NCBI GenBank assembly: GCA_020636255.1
Contig: JACJYE010000015.1
Location: 62,001 to 126,000, forward strand
Source of the DNA: Lewinellaceae bacterium
Lineage (GTDB): Bacteria > Bacteroidota > Bacteroidia > Chitinophagales > Saprospiraceae
Direction: 5' to 3'
Length of the DNA stretch: 64,000 nt
The translations under genes were made by a program, and so were the position numbers. This document shows, piece by piece, positions 25,321-34,373 of this stretch; positions within the stretch are counted from its first letter, which is position 1; each line of letters opens with the position of its first letter. The notes below the pieces were generated by a model that was not told the DNA's origin, ran no database searches, and saw only the letters and a list, made by a program, of their open reading frames with translations.

Positions 25321-25770
25321 TTACTGCAGCAGGCTATCGGCCTGCACGGGGTAGGTGAGCCTGATGTGGCCCGTAACCTTGCCGGTACCGCCATTCACCA
25401 CTTTCAGTTTCCAGTCAGAGCCTTTGGCGATGTCGCCTTCTGTGGCCTCAAATACCAATTCGGCCGGGCTGCCGCTATCGACGCGTTCAATGAAGTTCAT
25501 CTGGCCGGGCCGGAAAAGGATCAGGGACAGCTCGGCCTCGGCGGGGCTCCATTCGGCGAAAGCCCGGATGGCGCCGGTATTGTCTGCCGTGAACTCGATC
25601 GTCTCCCGGCCGAGGGCATCGAGCGAAAAGCTCTTTTCAATAAGCCCTTCAGCGGGTTTGCCCGGTAATAGCGGGGAATTAACAGCACCTGGTAACAGGA
25701 ACAGGAACACGAGCATTGCAACGGCCTTTGCCAGTGCCCCGAACAGCGGATAATTGCGGTTCTTTTTCAT
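25321..25770 (-). CDS. Exported protein of unknown function
   Basis: The start is set at 25770, where MKKNRNYPLFGALAKAVAMLVFLFLLPGAV provides a signal peptide; an upstream ATG gives an Arg/Lys-rich extension unlike a signal. The 149-residue product is mostly beta-strand-like (ETIEFTADNTGAIRAFAEW, LILFRPGQMNFIERVDSG, GKVTGHIRLTYPV) and resembles the small beta-sandwich modules of pre-peptidase or PKD type that bind surfaces. It converges on the peroxidase gene, with a terminator between. The function is unknown. Confidence 0.65.
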   Translation of the reverse strand: MKKNRNYPLFGALAKAVAMLVFLFLLPGAVNSPLLPGKPAEGLIEKSFSLDALGRETIEFTADNTGAIRAFAEWSPAEAELSLILFRPGQMNFIERVDSGSPAELVFEATEGDIAKGSDWKLKVVNGGTGKVTGHIRLTYPVQADSLLQ

Positions 25771-25882
25771 ACCTCTACGCTTTGATGGATAGGATTTCGG
25801 GTTGCGAAGGCAAAACCTCCGCTTTCCATCACATAGTATAGGCTTACTGCCCCTATTTCTCAATGATTTTGGTCACTGCTAT

Positions 25883-26665
25883 TCACACCCATATCCTTCC
25901 TTCCAGGTAGGTCACGGCCTGGCCGGCGATGGCGACGCGTTCGCCCAGCATCGTACATTTCAGGTTGCCGCCACGGGCGGATATCTGTTGGGCCGTCAAT
26001 TCCTGTTTGGAAAGGCGTTCTGCCCAGTAGGGTGTCAGTGTAGTATGCGCGGAGCCGGTTACGGGGTCCTCATCGATCCCGGCATTGGGAAAGAAACACC
26101 GGGAAACGAAGTCGGCCTCGTCACCCGGAGCAGTGACAATGATGCCCCGCCCTTTCACCTGCCGGAGCAGCCGAAAATCGGGCTGCAGGCGGGCTACCTG
26201 CTCCTGCGATTCCAGCACGACGAGATAATCCTCCCGGCCAGAGAATATTTCTACGGGCCGGGCCTGCAGGGCATCCAGCAATACGCGGGGCGCCACGACG
26301 GGTTCCAGAATATCGGTGGGCAGGTCCATGATGTAATACCCCTGCTCTTTGGCTACGGAAAGCAGGCCGCTTTGGCTGTGAAAGTGGACGACTTTGCCCA
26401 GGTACCCCAGGTGCTCAAAGAGGATGTGGGCCGTGGCCAGGGTAGCATGCCCGCATAGCTTGACCTCGATGGCAGGCGTGAACCAGCGCAGGTGGTAGTC
26501 GTGCCCTTTAGGTACAAAAAAAGCTGTCTCCGAAAGGTTGTTCTCAGCAGCAATAGCCTGCATGGTGGCATCGGGCAGCCATTCCTTCAGCGGGCAGACG
26601 GCAGCTGGGTTGCCACGGAACCGTTGGCCGGTAAAGGCATCGGCCTGATACAAGGTGATTTCCAT
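25883..26665 (-). CDS. PhzF-family epimerase/isomerase
   Basis: A 260-residue PhzF-type protein: MEITLYQADAFTGQRFRGNPAAVC, the catalytic Glu in NNLSETAFFVP, LCGHATLATAH, and the C-terminal FPNAGIDEDPVTGSAHTTL that aligns two half-barrels. In PhzF the Glu carries out proton transfer; most members outside phenazine loci isomerise unknown metabolites. No phenazine genes are nearby, so a phenazine role is unlikely. The length equals that of a complete family member. Confidence 0.93.
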   Translation of the reverse strand: MEITLYQADAFTGQRFRGNPAAVCPLKEWLPDATMQAIAAENNLSETAFFVPKGHDYHLRWFTPAIEVKLCGHATLATAHILFEHLGYLGKVVHFHSQSGLLSVAKEQGYYIMDLPTDILEPVVAPRVLLDALQARPVEIFSGREDYLVVLESQEQVARLQPDFRLLRQVKGRGIIVTAPGDEADFVSRCFFPNAGIDEDPVTGSAHTTLTPYWAERLSKQELTAQQISARGGNLKCTMLGERVAIAGQAVTYLEGRIWV

Positions 26666-26729
26666 TGAAGGCCTGTTTTGTGTGTTACAACTGCTAAACG
26701 CCCGGGCCCACGAATTTGTTAAAGGCTGG

Positions 26730-27782
26730 CTATTCCCTGCCCTTCATCTGTTCCTCTACCCGCTGCTGTTCGTAGATCCTGAGCCGGAGGTTATCGATGT
26801 AGGAACGGGCATTTTTGTTGCCGTAGTCGGTATAGGCCGCCTGCGCCCACTCGAGGGCAAGGCTGAGCTTGCCGGCGCGTTCGTAAGCGACGGCCATGTT
26901 GTAGGCGGCGCGGCCACGGGTCTTCTCATCAGCAGCGCCGTTGACCAGGCCGTTCCAGATATCGGTGGCCTGCTCCCAGTTGCCGGCGCGGGCAAGGCGC
27001 GCGGCGCGCTCCATGTCGGCCTTGGAGCTGCCCTTGCCCTTGGTGTACCAGTTGCGGGTTACGTTGATCCAAACCGGGGCGATGCGCATGCCATAAAGCT
27101 CGCCGGCAGCCTGGCTGACGGTTTGCGTGATGCCTTCCCGGGCAGGAAGGTTGCGGCGTGCGGCATCTTCCGTATTGCCGCGGGCGTCGCTGCTGGCATC
27201 ATCCATGGTGGTGTACTCGTCGAGTATACGGTGATCCTTAGGGTCGTATACCCGCCAGCCGATGCGCACCTGGGTACGCATATCGGCAACGTAATATTTC
27301 TCTGTGTACTGCTTGCCGTCCTTGTCTTTTTTCTTTTCCGTGCGCGAGCCGGTAGTGATGAAGTTGTCGCTGTCGTACATCTCTATCGTGAGCAGGGCGT
27401 CGGCGCCGAACTGCTTGCAGATGCGTTCGACATCATCCCAGGGCAGGGGAGGCTCTATGCTGTTGCCCGTGGAACTGCCCGTCATTTCGATCCCCGATGT
27501 CTTAACCGAGTACCGGGGCGTACGGGTAAGGGTTGAAGTGAGGCCGTCCAGCGCCCGTATGCGCCCGCGGCGGTCCTGGCCGATGTCTTCGCCCGTGAAC
27601 AGGCCTTCCACAACGTTGATGAACCCCTTGGCCGGCTTGCTGCGGTCGGCCGTGACGATCACTTCAACGTGGTCGGGTAAAACGACCTGAGCAGGCTGTA
27701 ATACCTGAAGCTGTGTGCTGGATGTGCACGAAAAAAGCCCTGCAAGGCAAAAAATAACGAAAGGGTAAATGGTTTTTCTCAT
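26730..27782 (-). CDS. DUF6340-type lipoprotein
   Basis: A 350-residue lipoprotein (signal ending LAGLFSC, Cys19). The body starts QVLQPAQVVLPDHVEVIVTADRS and includes DALLTIEMYDSD and DMRTQVRIGWRVYDPKDHRILDEY, features of DUF6340 proteins of Bacteroidota. Residues about 250-345 hold alanine-rich TPR-like helices (AARLARAGNWEQATDIWN, AAYNMAVAYERAGKLSLAL). The TPR part suggests assembly or binding. The gene is divergent from the winged-helix regulator; the operator at 27849-27882 lies in the shared intergenic region. Confidence 0.85.
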   Translation of the reverse strand: MRKTIYPFVIFCLAGLFSCTSSTQLQVLQPAQVVLPDHVEVIVTADRSKPAKGFINVVEGLFTGEDIGQDRRGRIRALDGLTSTLTRTPRYSVKTSGIEMTGSSTGNSIEPPLPWDDVERICKQFGADALLTIEMYDSDNFITTGSRTEKKKDKDGKQYTEKYYVADMRTQVRIGWRVYDPKDHRILDEYTTMDDASSDARGNTEDAARRNLPAREGITQTVSQAAGELYGMRIAPVWINVTRNWYTKGKGSSKADMERAARLARAGNWEQATDIWNGLVNGAADEKTRGRAAYNMAVAYERAGKLSLALEWAQAAYTDYGNKNARSYIDNLRLRIYEQQRVEEQMKGRE

Positions 27783-27848
27783 GGGTAAAGGTTTTGTTTT
27801 GACTGGAAAGTTAGGGAGGTAAGTACAGATGCAGGAGGCTTATTTTGA

Positions 27849-27882
27849 TTTTTTTGGTTCTTTATTTGCAGAACCAAAAAAA
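27849..27882. promoter_or_regulatory. Operator: perfect inverted repeat upstream of the regulator gene
   Basis: TTTTTTTGGTTCT-N8-AGAACCAAAAAAA has 13-bp perfect arms. It overlaps the -33 element of the regulator promoter (TTG 27866-27868). The inner core TTGGTTCT-N8-AGAACCAA (27854-27877) recurs with one change upstream of tolC. Confidence 0.85.
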
Positions 27883-27896
27883 TCATATTATCTTTG
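27866..27896 (+). promoter_or_regulatory. Promoter of the winged-helix regulator gene
   Basis: TTG (27866-27868), a 20-bp spacer and TATCTTTG (27889-27896) match the Bacteroidota consensus well. The ATG follows at 27917, giving a short leader. Confidence 0.8.
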
Positions 27897-27916
27897 CCCC
27901 ATTGAAATGATCTAAT

Positions 27917-28399
27917 ATGGCAGAGATTAGCGATAAACGAGAGCGGCTGAAAGCCAAAGTGGAGGAGATGGGCATTTACTTTGAGAAGAAGGGCCTGTCG
28001 CCGATGCCAGGGCGCGTGCTTGCTTTCCTGCTGCTGGCAGAGCCTCCCTATCAGGATTTTTACAGCATACAGGAGAGCCTGCAGGCCAGCAAGAGCGCTA
28101 TCAGCAATGCTTTGAACCACCTCCAAAGGGATGGGGTTGTGGACTATATCACGTTCAGTGGCGACCGCCGCCGCTACTTCCGCGTGAACAGCAAAAGCTG
28201 GCTGGATTCCATTGAAAGTAAGATAAACGATATCACGACCCTGCGCGACCTGTTGACGGACGTGCTTCATGAAAGAAAAGACTCCAAATACCTCGATTTT
28301 AACGAAGGACTGGAAACGATCGTTGAATTCCACACGTTCATCGCCGGTAAAGTGGAGGCCCTTAAGGCAGAATGGAACGCCCTGAAAGCAGGGAAGTGA
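27917..28399 (+). CDS. GbsR/MarR-like winged-helix repressor of the efflux operon
   Basis: A 160-residue regulator with a winged-helix region (QDFYSIQESLQASKSAISNALNHLQRDGVVDYITFSGDRRRYFRV) and C-terminal dimerising helices (NDITTLRDLLTDVLHERK, TIVEFHTFIAGKVEALKAEW). It resembles GbsR/MarR-type proteins that repress drug efflux. It lies directly before tolC; operators of identical core lie in front of both its own gene and tolC, which strongly suggests autoregulation and repression of the pump, released by a ligand of unknown nature. Confidence 0.88.
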   Translation: MAEISDKRERLKAKVEEMGIYFEKKGLSPMPGRVLAFLLLAEPPYQDFYSIQESLQASKSAISNALNHLQRDGVVDYITFSGDRRRYFRVNSKSWLDSIESKINDITTLRDLLTDVLHERKDSKYLDFNEGLETIVEFHTFIAGKVEALKAEWNALKAGK

Positions 28400-28413
28400 T
28401 TTTTTTTGCCAAG

Positions 28414-28437
28414 TTGGTTCTTTTGTTTCAGAACTAA
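28414..28437. promoter_or_regulatory. Second copy of the efflux operator, upstream of tolC
   Basis: TTGGTTCT-N8-AGAACTAA matches the operator core in front of the regulator gene at 15 of 16 arm positions with identical 8-bp spacing. It lies about 57 bp before the tolC start, where binding would block the operon promoter. Confidence 0.85.
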
Positions 28438-28493
28438 CATACTTTCCGGAATTTTATAAGTGCAACTTAATAGGATTAAAAACACTCAATGAC

Positions 28494-29876
28494 ATGGAAC
28501 GAACCTTATGGCCATTTTTACTGGCCTTCGGCCTGGCCGTATTTTCCTTTTCTCCCTCCGCAAGTTCGCAAAGCGCTGTAAACGGGCAGCTGGCCTTCCA
28601 GGCCATGACGTTCGAAGACTGTATCCAATACGCTATGCAGAACAACCCCAACCTGCAGCAGGTGAAACTCGACGAAGTGGCCGGCGAATACCAGGTGAAA
28701 GAGGTACGGGCCAGCGGGCTGCCCCAGGCCAGCCTTTCCGGCCGCTATACCGACAACTTTGCCCTTCCGACCCAGCTGCTTCCCGGCGAGATCATCGGGC
28801 AACCCGGTACCACCGTGCCGGTGCAGTTTGGCGTGCGCCATGGCTTATATGCAGGCCTGGAAGTGAACCAGTTGCTGTTCAGCAAGTCCTACTTCACCGG
28901 CCTGAAAGCGGCGGAGGCAGCCAGGGGGCTGTACCAGGCCAATACCCTCATGGCCAAGGAGAACCTGGTGTACAACATCGCCCAACTGTACCTCCAACTG
29001 CAGATCACGGATAAACAAAAGGAGATCCTCAATGCAAACCTTGGCCGCGTCGTGCAACTGATCGGCATCACCGAAGCGCAACTGCAGGAAGGGCTGATAA
29101 AGAAGGTGGATGTGGACCAGCTGCGGGTCAACCGCACCAACCTGGAGACGGAGATCCAAAGCCTGGATATCAACTACGGGCAGCAGCTGAGTTTGCTGAA
29201 ATACTATATGGGCATGCCTATGGATACGCCCATGCAGATCGTCGGGCTGGAAGAGGCCGAACTGGAATACCCCTTGTCTCAGGGCCTCAACCTGCAGTAC
29301 AATACCACCCTGCGCCAGCTTCAGAAACAGGAGGAACTCACCGGCCTGGAGCTTCAAAGCGTGAAAGACGGCTACTTTCCGGTGCTCTCCGCTTTTGCCA
29401 GCTACAACTGGCAGGGGCAGTCCGACAAGCTCTTTTCGAAAGAGAACAAAATGAACACCTTCGGCTCCGGCATGTGGGGGCTGTCGCTCAGCATCCCCGT
29501 TTTTGATGGCTTCCAGAAGAAATTCAAAGCGCAGCAGATAGAGGTGTCGCAGCGCCAGCTGGCCCTCCAGTCCCGCCAGGTGGCTAACCAGACGCAGATG
29601 GAGTTTCACAACGCCACCGAGCAACTGCGGCAAAGCCGGTCGCTCATCAGCCAGCAGGAAAAGAACATGCAGCTGGCCGAGGAGCTCTACAGCATCACCA
29701 AGCTTTCCTACCAGGAAGGTGTAGCCCCGCTGACGGAATTGCTCAATGCCGAAACGAGCCTGAAAGAGGCACAGACCCAGTACCTCACAGCAACCCTCCA
29801 GCAGAAACTGGCTGAGCTCGGCCACCTGAAAACCAGCGGTGAACTGGCGCGCCTGATCGAAGCGGGCAGCAAGTAA
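28494..29876 (+). CDS. tolC: TolC-family outer-membrane efflux protein
   Basis: A 460-residue channel protein with signal peptide (TLWPFLLAFGLAVFSFSPSASS) and the TolC pattern FEDCIQYAMQNNPNLQQVKLDE near the N-terminus. Long amphipathic coiled-coil helices rich in Gln/Leu follow, repeated in two halves (for example NLVYNIAQLYLQLQITDKQ and QLRQSRSLISQQEKNMQLAEELY), then KLSYQEGVAPLTELLNAETSLKEAQTQ. It forms the outer-membrane exit duct of the tripartite pump whose other parts follow. First gene of the operon, downstream of the second operator. Confidence 0.93.
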   Translation: MERTLWPFLLAFGLAVFSFSPSASSQSAVNGQLAFQAMTFEDCIQYAMQNNPNLQQVKLDEVAGEYQVKEVRASGLPQASLSGRYTDNFALPTQLLPGEIIGQPGTTVPVQFGVRHGLYAGLEVNQLLFSKSYFTGLKAAEAARGLYQANTLMAKENLVYNIAQLYLQLQITDKQKEILNANLGRVVQLIGITEAQLQEGLIKKVDVDQLRVNRTNLETEIQSLDINYGQQLSLLKYYMGMPMDTPMQIVGLEEAELEYPLSQGLNLQYNTTLRQLQKQEELTGLELQSVKDGYFPVLSAFASYNWQGQSDKLFSKENKMNTFGSGMWGLSLSIPVFDGFQKKFKAQQIEVSQRQLALQSRQVANQTQMEFHNATEQLRQSRSLISQQEKNMQLAEELYSITKLSYQEGVAPLTELLNAETSLKEAQTQYLTATLQQKLAELGHLKTSGELARLIEAGSK

Positions 29877-29938
29877 TAGCTGCTCTTCCGGAAAAGAACC
29901 TTTATTGATCAAAAACTGAATAAAATAAGTTTCCCAAT

Positions 29939-31033
29939 ATGAAATTCATCAAGATATCCCTCGCCATCGCAGGCGTACTGGCCATTGCCGGTTTTATGGC
30001 CTTCAAATTGTATACGAACAAAAAGGCCATCGACGAAAAGGCACAGCCCAAAGAGGAAGTCATCACCGCTATACCGGTGCAGGTTGCTACGGCCGAACTG
30101 CTGCCGGTAGACAACAGCATTAGCCTGACCGGCTCTTTCGAGGCTCGCAAGGAGTTGAACATCATCGCCGAAGCCCAGGGCCGGCTGACCAGCCTCAATA
30201 TCGAAGAAGGTAACACGGTGTCGAAAGGGCAGGCCGTGGCAAAAATAGACGATACGAACGTCCGCTCACAACTGGCCACAGCACAGGCTGCCCTGGAAAA
30301 AGCGCAGAAGGACGTCGAACGCTTCGAACGCCTGGCACAGGCCGGCGCTGTCAGCCAGCAGCAACTGGAAGAGATGCGCCTCAATTTTCAGAACAAACAG
30401 GCCAACCTGACGGCAGTGGAGCAACAACTGAAATACACCACGGCCAGGTCGCCGATGACCGGCATCGTTAAGGAAGTGAAAGTGGAGGAAGGCAGCTTCG
30501 CTTCCCCCGGCGCCGTCATCGCTACGGTAGTGGATGTGAGCCGCCTCAAAATGGTCGTAAAGGTGCCCGAAACTCAGATCGTGAAAGTGCGCAAAGGCCA
30601 AAGCGTAAACATCCGTACCGAGGTTTACCCCGATAAAACCTTTTCCGGCAATATTAGCCTCATCAGCGTACAGGCCGACCAGGGGCGTAAGTATGATGTG
30701 GAGATCGAATTGCAGAACAGCCCCGAATTCCTGCTTAAAGCCGGTATGTATGGCAGCGTGACGATCAAACCCGCTACCACTGAAGTCGAAAAGGCGCTCT
30801 TCGTTCCCCGCAATGCCGTAGCCGGAAGCGTGAAAGATGCCGGTGTCTACGTCCTGCAACCCGATGGAACGGTGGCTTTCCGCAAGGTCGAAGTAGGCGA
30901 AGGGCCCGGCGATATGGTGCTCATCCAGAAAGGGCTTAACGAAGGCGAAAGGGTCGTCACCACCGGGCAGATCAACCTGTCGGAAGGCCGCCGGGTTAAA
31001 GTGCTCAGCAGTGCGGGCCCGGCAGTGGAATAA
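29939..31033 (+). CDS. RND-pump periplasmic adaptor (membrane fusion protein)
   Basis: A 364-residue adaptor: an N-terminal membrane anchor (ISLAIAGVLAIAGFMAFKL), lipoyl half-motif SLTGSFEARKELNIIAEAQGRLTSLNIEEGNTVSKG, coiled-coil hairpin (about 100-150), second lipoyl half (TARSPMTGIVKEVKVEEGSFASPGA), then beta-barrel and membrane-proximal domains (VFVPRNAV-like LFVPRNAVAGSVKDAGVY). It links TolC with the inner-membrane pump. 62 bp behind tolC. Confidence 0.94.
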   Translation: MKFIKISLAIAGVLAIAGFMAFKLYTNKKAIDEKAQPKEEVITAIPVQVATAELLPVDNSISLTGSFEARKELNIIAEAQGRLTSLNIEEGNTVSKGQAVAKIDDTNVRSQLATAQAALEKAQKDVERFERLAQAGAVSQQQLEEMRLNFQNKQANLTAVEQQLKYTTARSPMTGIVKEVKVEEGSFASPGAVIATVVDVSRLKMVVKVPETQIVKVRKGQSVNIRTEVYPDKTFSGNISLISVQADQGRKYDVEIELQNSPEFLLKAGMYGSVTIKPATTEVEKALFVPRNAVAGSVKDAGVYVLQPDGTVAFRKVEVGEGPGDMVLIQKGLNEGERVVTTGQINLSEGRRVKVLSSAGPAVE

Positions 31034-31060
31034 ACCCTTTGCGGCATAAGCCGCCCACAG

Positions 31061-31084
31061 CCATTCAACCATTCAACCATTCAA
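31061..31084 (+). repeat. Three tandem 8-bp repeats before the RND pump gene
   Basis: CCATTCAA occurs three times in perfect tandem (31061-31068, 31069-31076, 31077-31084), ending 9 bp before the pump ATG. Slippage here would change the distance between adaptor stop and pump start. Confidence 0.9.
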
Positions 31085-31093
31085 AAGTCTGTC

Positions 31094-34000
31094 ATGTCTA
31101 TCACGGAATTATCAGTTAAGCGCCCTACCCTCGTAGTGGTGCTGTTCACCATACTATGCTTTTTCGGGCTGGTAGGTTACCAGAGCCTTACCTATGAGCT
31201 GCTGCCCGATATCTCCTCGCCGGTCATTTCCATTACGACTGTTTATCCCGGCGCATCGCCTGAGGAAGTGGAAAACGCCGTGGCCAAAGAGATCGAGGAG
31301 GCCGTGTCTACACTCGAGAACCTCGACAAGCTCCAGTCTATTTCCATGGAAGGGGTCTCCACCGTCATCGTGCAATTCAAATACGGAGCGGATATCGACC
31401 AGCTCGTCCAGGATGCCCAGCGCAAGGTGGACGCCATCAGGGCCAAGCTTCCTGAAGACGCGCTCGACCCCAGCATCGGTAAGTTCTCTCTGGACGAGCT
31501 GCCCATCATGCGCATCGGCGCTACTTCGAATATGGACGAGGTGGCCTTTACCGGCCTGTTCGAAAACCGCATACAGCCCGAGTTGGCCCGCATTGAAGGC
31601 GTCGCACAGGTGAAGGTCGTCGGCGGCGAGAGCCGGGAGATACAGGTCAACGTCGACGGCGATAAACTGAAGTACTACAACCTCTCGCTGCTCCAGGTCA
31701 CGCAGGCCATTAATAATGCCAATATGGACTTCCCAACGGGTAGCGTGCGCAACAAGGACCAGGATATCCTGGTGCGCCTCTCCGGTAAGATCAGAGACCT
31801 CGGCGTACTGCGCCAGCTGGTGCTGACGACAAAGGACGGTGCTCCGGTATACCTGCAGGACGTGGCGGAAGTGCACGACTTCAAAAAAGAAGCGGAGGCG
31901 ATCAGCCGGATCAACGGCCAGAGCTCGCTGGGGGTACTCATCACCAAACAATCGGATGGCAACACGGTGGAGGTGGCCGATAATGTGAAGGCCGAACTCA
32001 AAAAGATGGAAGAGCGGTACGCTGCTGAAAAGTTACAGTTCAATATAGCGCAAGACAGCTCCGTATTCACCCTGCAGGCCGCCGATGCGGTGATCCACGA
32101 CCTGGTCATTGCCGTCATTCTCGTTGCTGTTATCATGCTGCTGTTCCTGCACAGCTTCCGCAACGCACTCATCGTTATGGTCGCCATCCCGGTTTCCATA
32201 GTCACCACTTTTGCCGTGATGAGCGTAGCGGGTTTCACCCTCAACCTGATGACACTGCTCGCGCTTTCCCTCGTGGTCGGTATCCTGGTCGACGACAGTA
32301 TCGTTGTGCTGGAAAACATCCACAGCCACCAGGAGCGCGGCAAGTCGCCTATACAGGCCGCCATTGCCGTATGGGATGAAATGGGGCTTTCGGTTATGTC
32401 CATCACCCTGGTCATCATCGTAGTGTTCCTGCCCATCGCTATGGTCACGGGCCTGATCTCCGACCTGCTGTTCCAGTTTTCCCTGGTCGTAGTGGCCAGT
32501 ACCGCCATCAGTTTGCTGGTGTCCTTCACGTTGACGCCTTTCCTGGCAAGCCGCTTTTCAAGGCTCAAACACCTGGACGCCAATAAGTTGTTGGACAGGC
32601 CGCTCATCTGGTTCGAGTCTGTCATTACGGGCCTCCAGGACAGCTACGAGGCGGCCCTGAAATGGTCCCTGCGCCACAAGGTTATTGCCATAACGGGGAT
32701 CTTTGCCCTGGTGGCCGCCTCCTTCGCCCTGCTGGCCAACGGCTTCATCGGTTCGGAGTTCGTAAACGCCGGCGATAACGGTGAATTCCAGATAACGATA
32801 GAACTACCCAAGGAGGCGCCACTGGAAAGGACGAACTACCTGACGCAGCAGATCGAGGCCAGGCTGCTACACGAACCGGAGGTCGTCAGCGTGTTCACGA
32901 CCGTCGGGCAGAGCAGCGGGCGGCTTTCCAATACGTCCAGCAGCAATCTGGCCGAACTGAACGTAAAACTGGTGCCGGCCGAGCAGCGCAGCCTCAGCTC
33001 CGCCGAATACGCCGATGAGGTGAAGCACAGCCTGCTGGAGAACATCCCGGGCGCGAAGATCAGCGTTGCCCCGGTGAGTATGGTCGGCGGCGGCGGCTCC
33101 GCGCCCATCCAGATCATCCTGCAGGGCTCCGGCCTCAATGAGCTGATGGCTTTCGGAGAGCAGGTGCAGGAATTGGTGAAAAAAGTGCCCGGCACCACGG
33201 AAGTGAAATCGACGGTGGAAGGCGGCAACCCCGAAATTTCTGTCAACATCGACCGGGAGCGCATGGCCGGGCTCGGCCTGTCGCTCAACGTCGTGGGCGC
33301 TACGATGCAGAACGCCTTTACCGGTAATACCGACTCCAAGTTCGAGGGCGGGGATTACGACTACGATATCCGCGTTCAGCTCGATGCCTTCGACCGCCGC
33401 AATATGGAAGACATCCAGAACCTGAATTTCCTCAACAACCAGGGCAACCTCATCAAGCTCAGCCAGTTTGCCACAGTGGCGCCCAGTACGGGCCCATCGC
33501 GCCTGGAAAGGCAGGACAAGATCACCTCGCTGACGGTCGAATCGAGGGTAGTCGGCAGGGCCGAAGGGACAGTAGGGCAGGAGATACGGGAGATGCTGGC
33601 CCAGACAGAAACGCCGGCGGGTATAGAGGTCTCCTTCGGTGGCAACCTCGAACAGCAGGAGGATTCCTTCCGCTCGCTCGGGTTTGCGCTGCTGACGTCC
33701 ATCCTGCTCGTATACCTCATCATGGTGGCCCTGTACGATAGCTATGTGTATCCCTTCGTCGTTATGTTCTCCATTCCCGTGGCCCTTATCGGCGCATTCC
33801 TGGCGCTGGCGCTGGCCATGCAGAACATGAGCATCTTCGGCATGTTGGGCCTCATCATGCTGGTGGGCCTGGTGGTGAAAAACGCCATCCTGATCGTCGA
33901 CTTCGTGAACCAGTTGAAAAAGGAAGGAATGCCTAGCCGAGAGGCTGTGGTGAAAGGCACCATGGCCCGTTTCCGCCCTATCCTCATGACCACCATCGCA

Positions 34001-34231
34001 ATGGTGATCGCTATGATCCCTATCGCCATCGCCAAAGGCGCCGGGTCGGAGTGGAAAAACGGGCTGGCCTGGGTGCTCATCGGCGGCCTGACGAGCTCCA
34101 TGATCCTGACGCTTATCATCGTGCCGGTAATGTACCGGGTAGTAGATGGCGCCAAGGAGTGGTTCGCTAAAAGACGGAAAAAAGAGAAAGCGGGAAACCT
34201 GGCCCCCGTACATAGCTGCATGGCCGAATAG
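31094..34231 (+). CDS. RND-family efflux pump, inner-membrane subunit (HAE-1 type)
   Basis: A 1045-residue RND transporter with 12 predicted spans and two large periplasmic loops. Landmarks: MSITELSVKRPTLVVVLFTI, GASPEEVENAVAKEIEEAV, proton-relay Asp pair in VVGILVDDSIVVLENIHSH (TM4), FLHSFRNALIVMVAIPVSI, and the second half with IMLVGLVVKNAILIVDFVNQL and RFRPILMTTIAMVIAMIP. The acidic pair DD in TM4 fits drug- or hydrophobe-type pumps rather than metal pumps. It is the last gene of the tolC-adaptor-pump operon. The substrate is unknown. Confidence 0.96.
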   Translation: MSITELSVKRPTLVVVLFTILCFFGLVGYQSLTYELLPDISSPVISITTVYPGASPEEVENAVAKEIEEAVSTLENLDKLQSISMEGVSTVIVQFKYGADIDQLVQDAQRKVDAIRAKLPEDALDPSIGKFSLDELPIMRIGATSNMDEVAFTGLFENRIQPELARIEGVAQVKVVGGESREIQVNVDGDKLKYYNLSLLQVTQAINNANMDFPTGSVRNKDQDILVRLSGKIRDLGVLRQLVLTTKDGAPVYLQDVAEVHDFKKEAEAISRINGQSSLGVLITKQSDGNTVEVADNVKAELKKMEERYAAEKLQFNIAQDSSVFTLQAADAVIHDLVIAVILVAVIMLLFLHSFRNALIVMVAIPVSIVTTFAVMSVAGFTLNLMTLLALSLVVGILVDDSIVVLENIHSHQERGKSPIQAAIAVWDEMGLSVMSITLVIIVVFLPIAMVTGLISDLLFQFSLVVVASTAISLLVSFTLTPFLASRFSRLKHLDANKLLDRPLIWFESVITGLQDSYEAALKWSLRHKVIAITGIFALVAASFALLANGFIGSEFVNAGDNGEFQITIELPKEAPLERTNYLTQQIEARLLHEPEVVSVFTTVGQSSGRLSNTSSSNLAELNVKLVPAEQRSLSSAEYADEVKHSLLENIPGAKISVAPVSMVGGGGSAPIQIILQGSGLNELMAFGEQVQELVKKVPGTTEVKSTVEGGNPEISVNIDRERMAGLGLSLNVVGATMQNAFTGNTDSKFEGGDYDYDIRVQLDAFDRRNMEDIQNLNFLNNQGNLIKLSQFATVAPSTGPSRLERQDKITSLTVESRVVGRAEGTVGQEIREMLAQTETPAGIEVSFGGNLEQQEDSFRSLGFALLTSILLVYLIMVALYDSYVYPFVVMFSIPVALIGAFLALALAMQNMSIFGMLGLIMLVGLVVKNAILIVDFVNQLKKEGMPSREAVVKGTMARFRPILMTTIAMVIAMIPIAIAKGAGSEWKNGLAWVLIGGLTSSMILTLIIVPVMYRVVDGAKEWFAKRRKKEKAGNLAPVHSCMAE

Positions 34232-34270
34232 CTGGGAGCATCCTGGCAACGGGGCCATTATTAAAAATAT

Positions 34271-34315
34271 TTGCGGCGTATGAAAAGGGTGCTTATATTT
34301 GTAAGTGATCACTCA
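34271..34315 (+). promoter_or_regulatory. Promoter with downstream palindromic operator
   Basis: TTG (34271-34273), a 20-bp spacer and TATATTTG (34294-34301) form a very good promoter. Directly behind it, over the expected transcription start, lies TAAGTGATCACTCA (34302-34315), one base away from a perfect 14-bp palindrome of the TGAGTGATCACTCA kind bound by many TetR-family repressors. No TetR gene is in the window. Confidence 0.7.
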
Positions 34316-34373
34316 CTTTTAATCGCAAATGCCGCACCCCGCCAGGGCCGGGCAGGCAAAAACAAAAGAGGCC

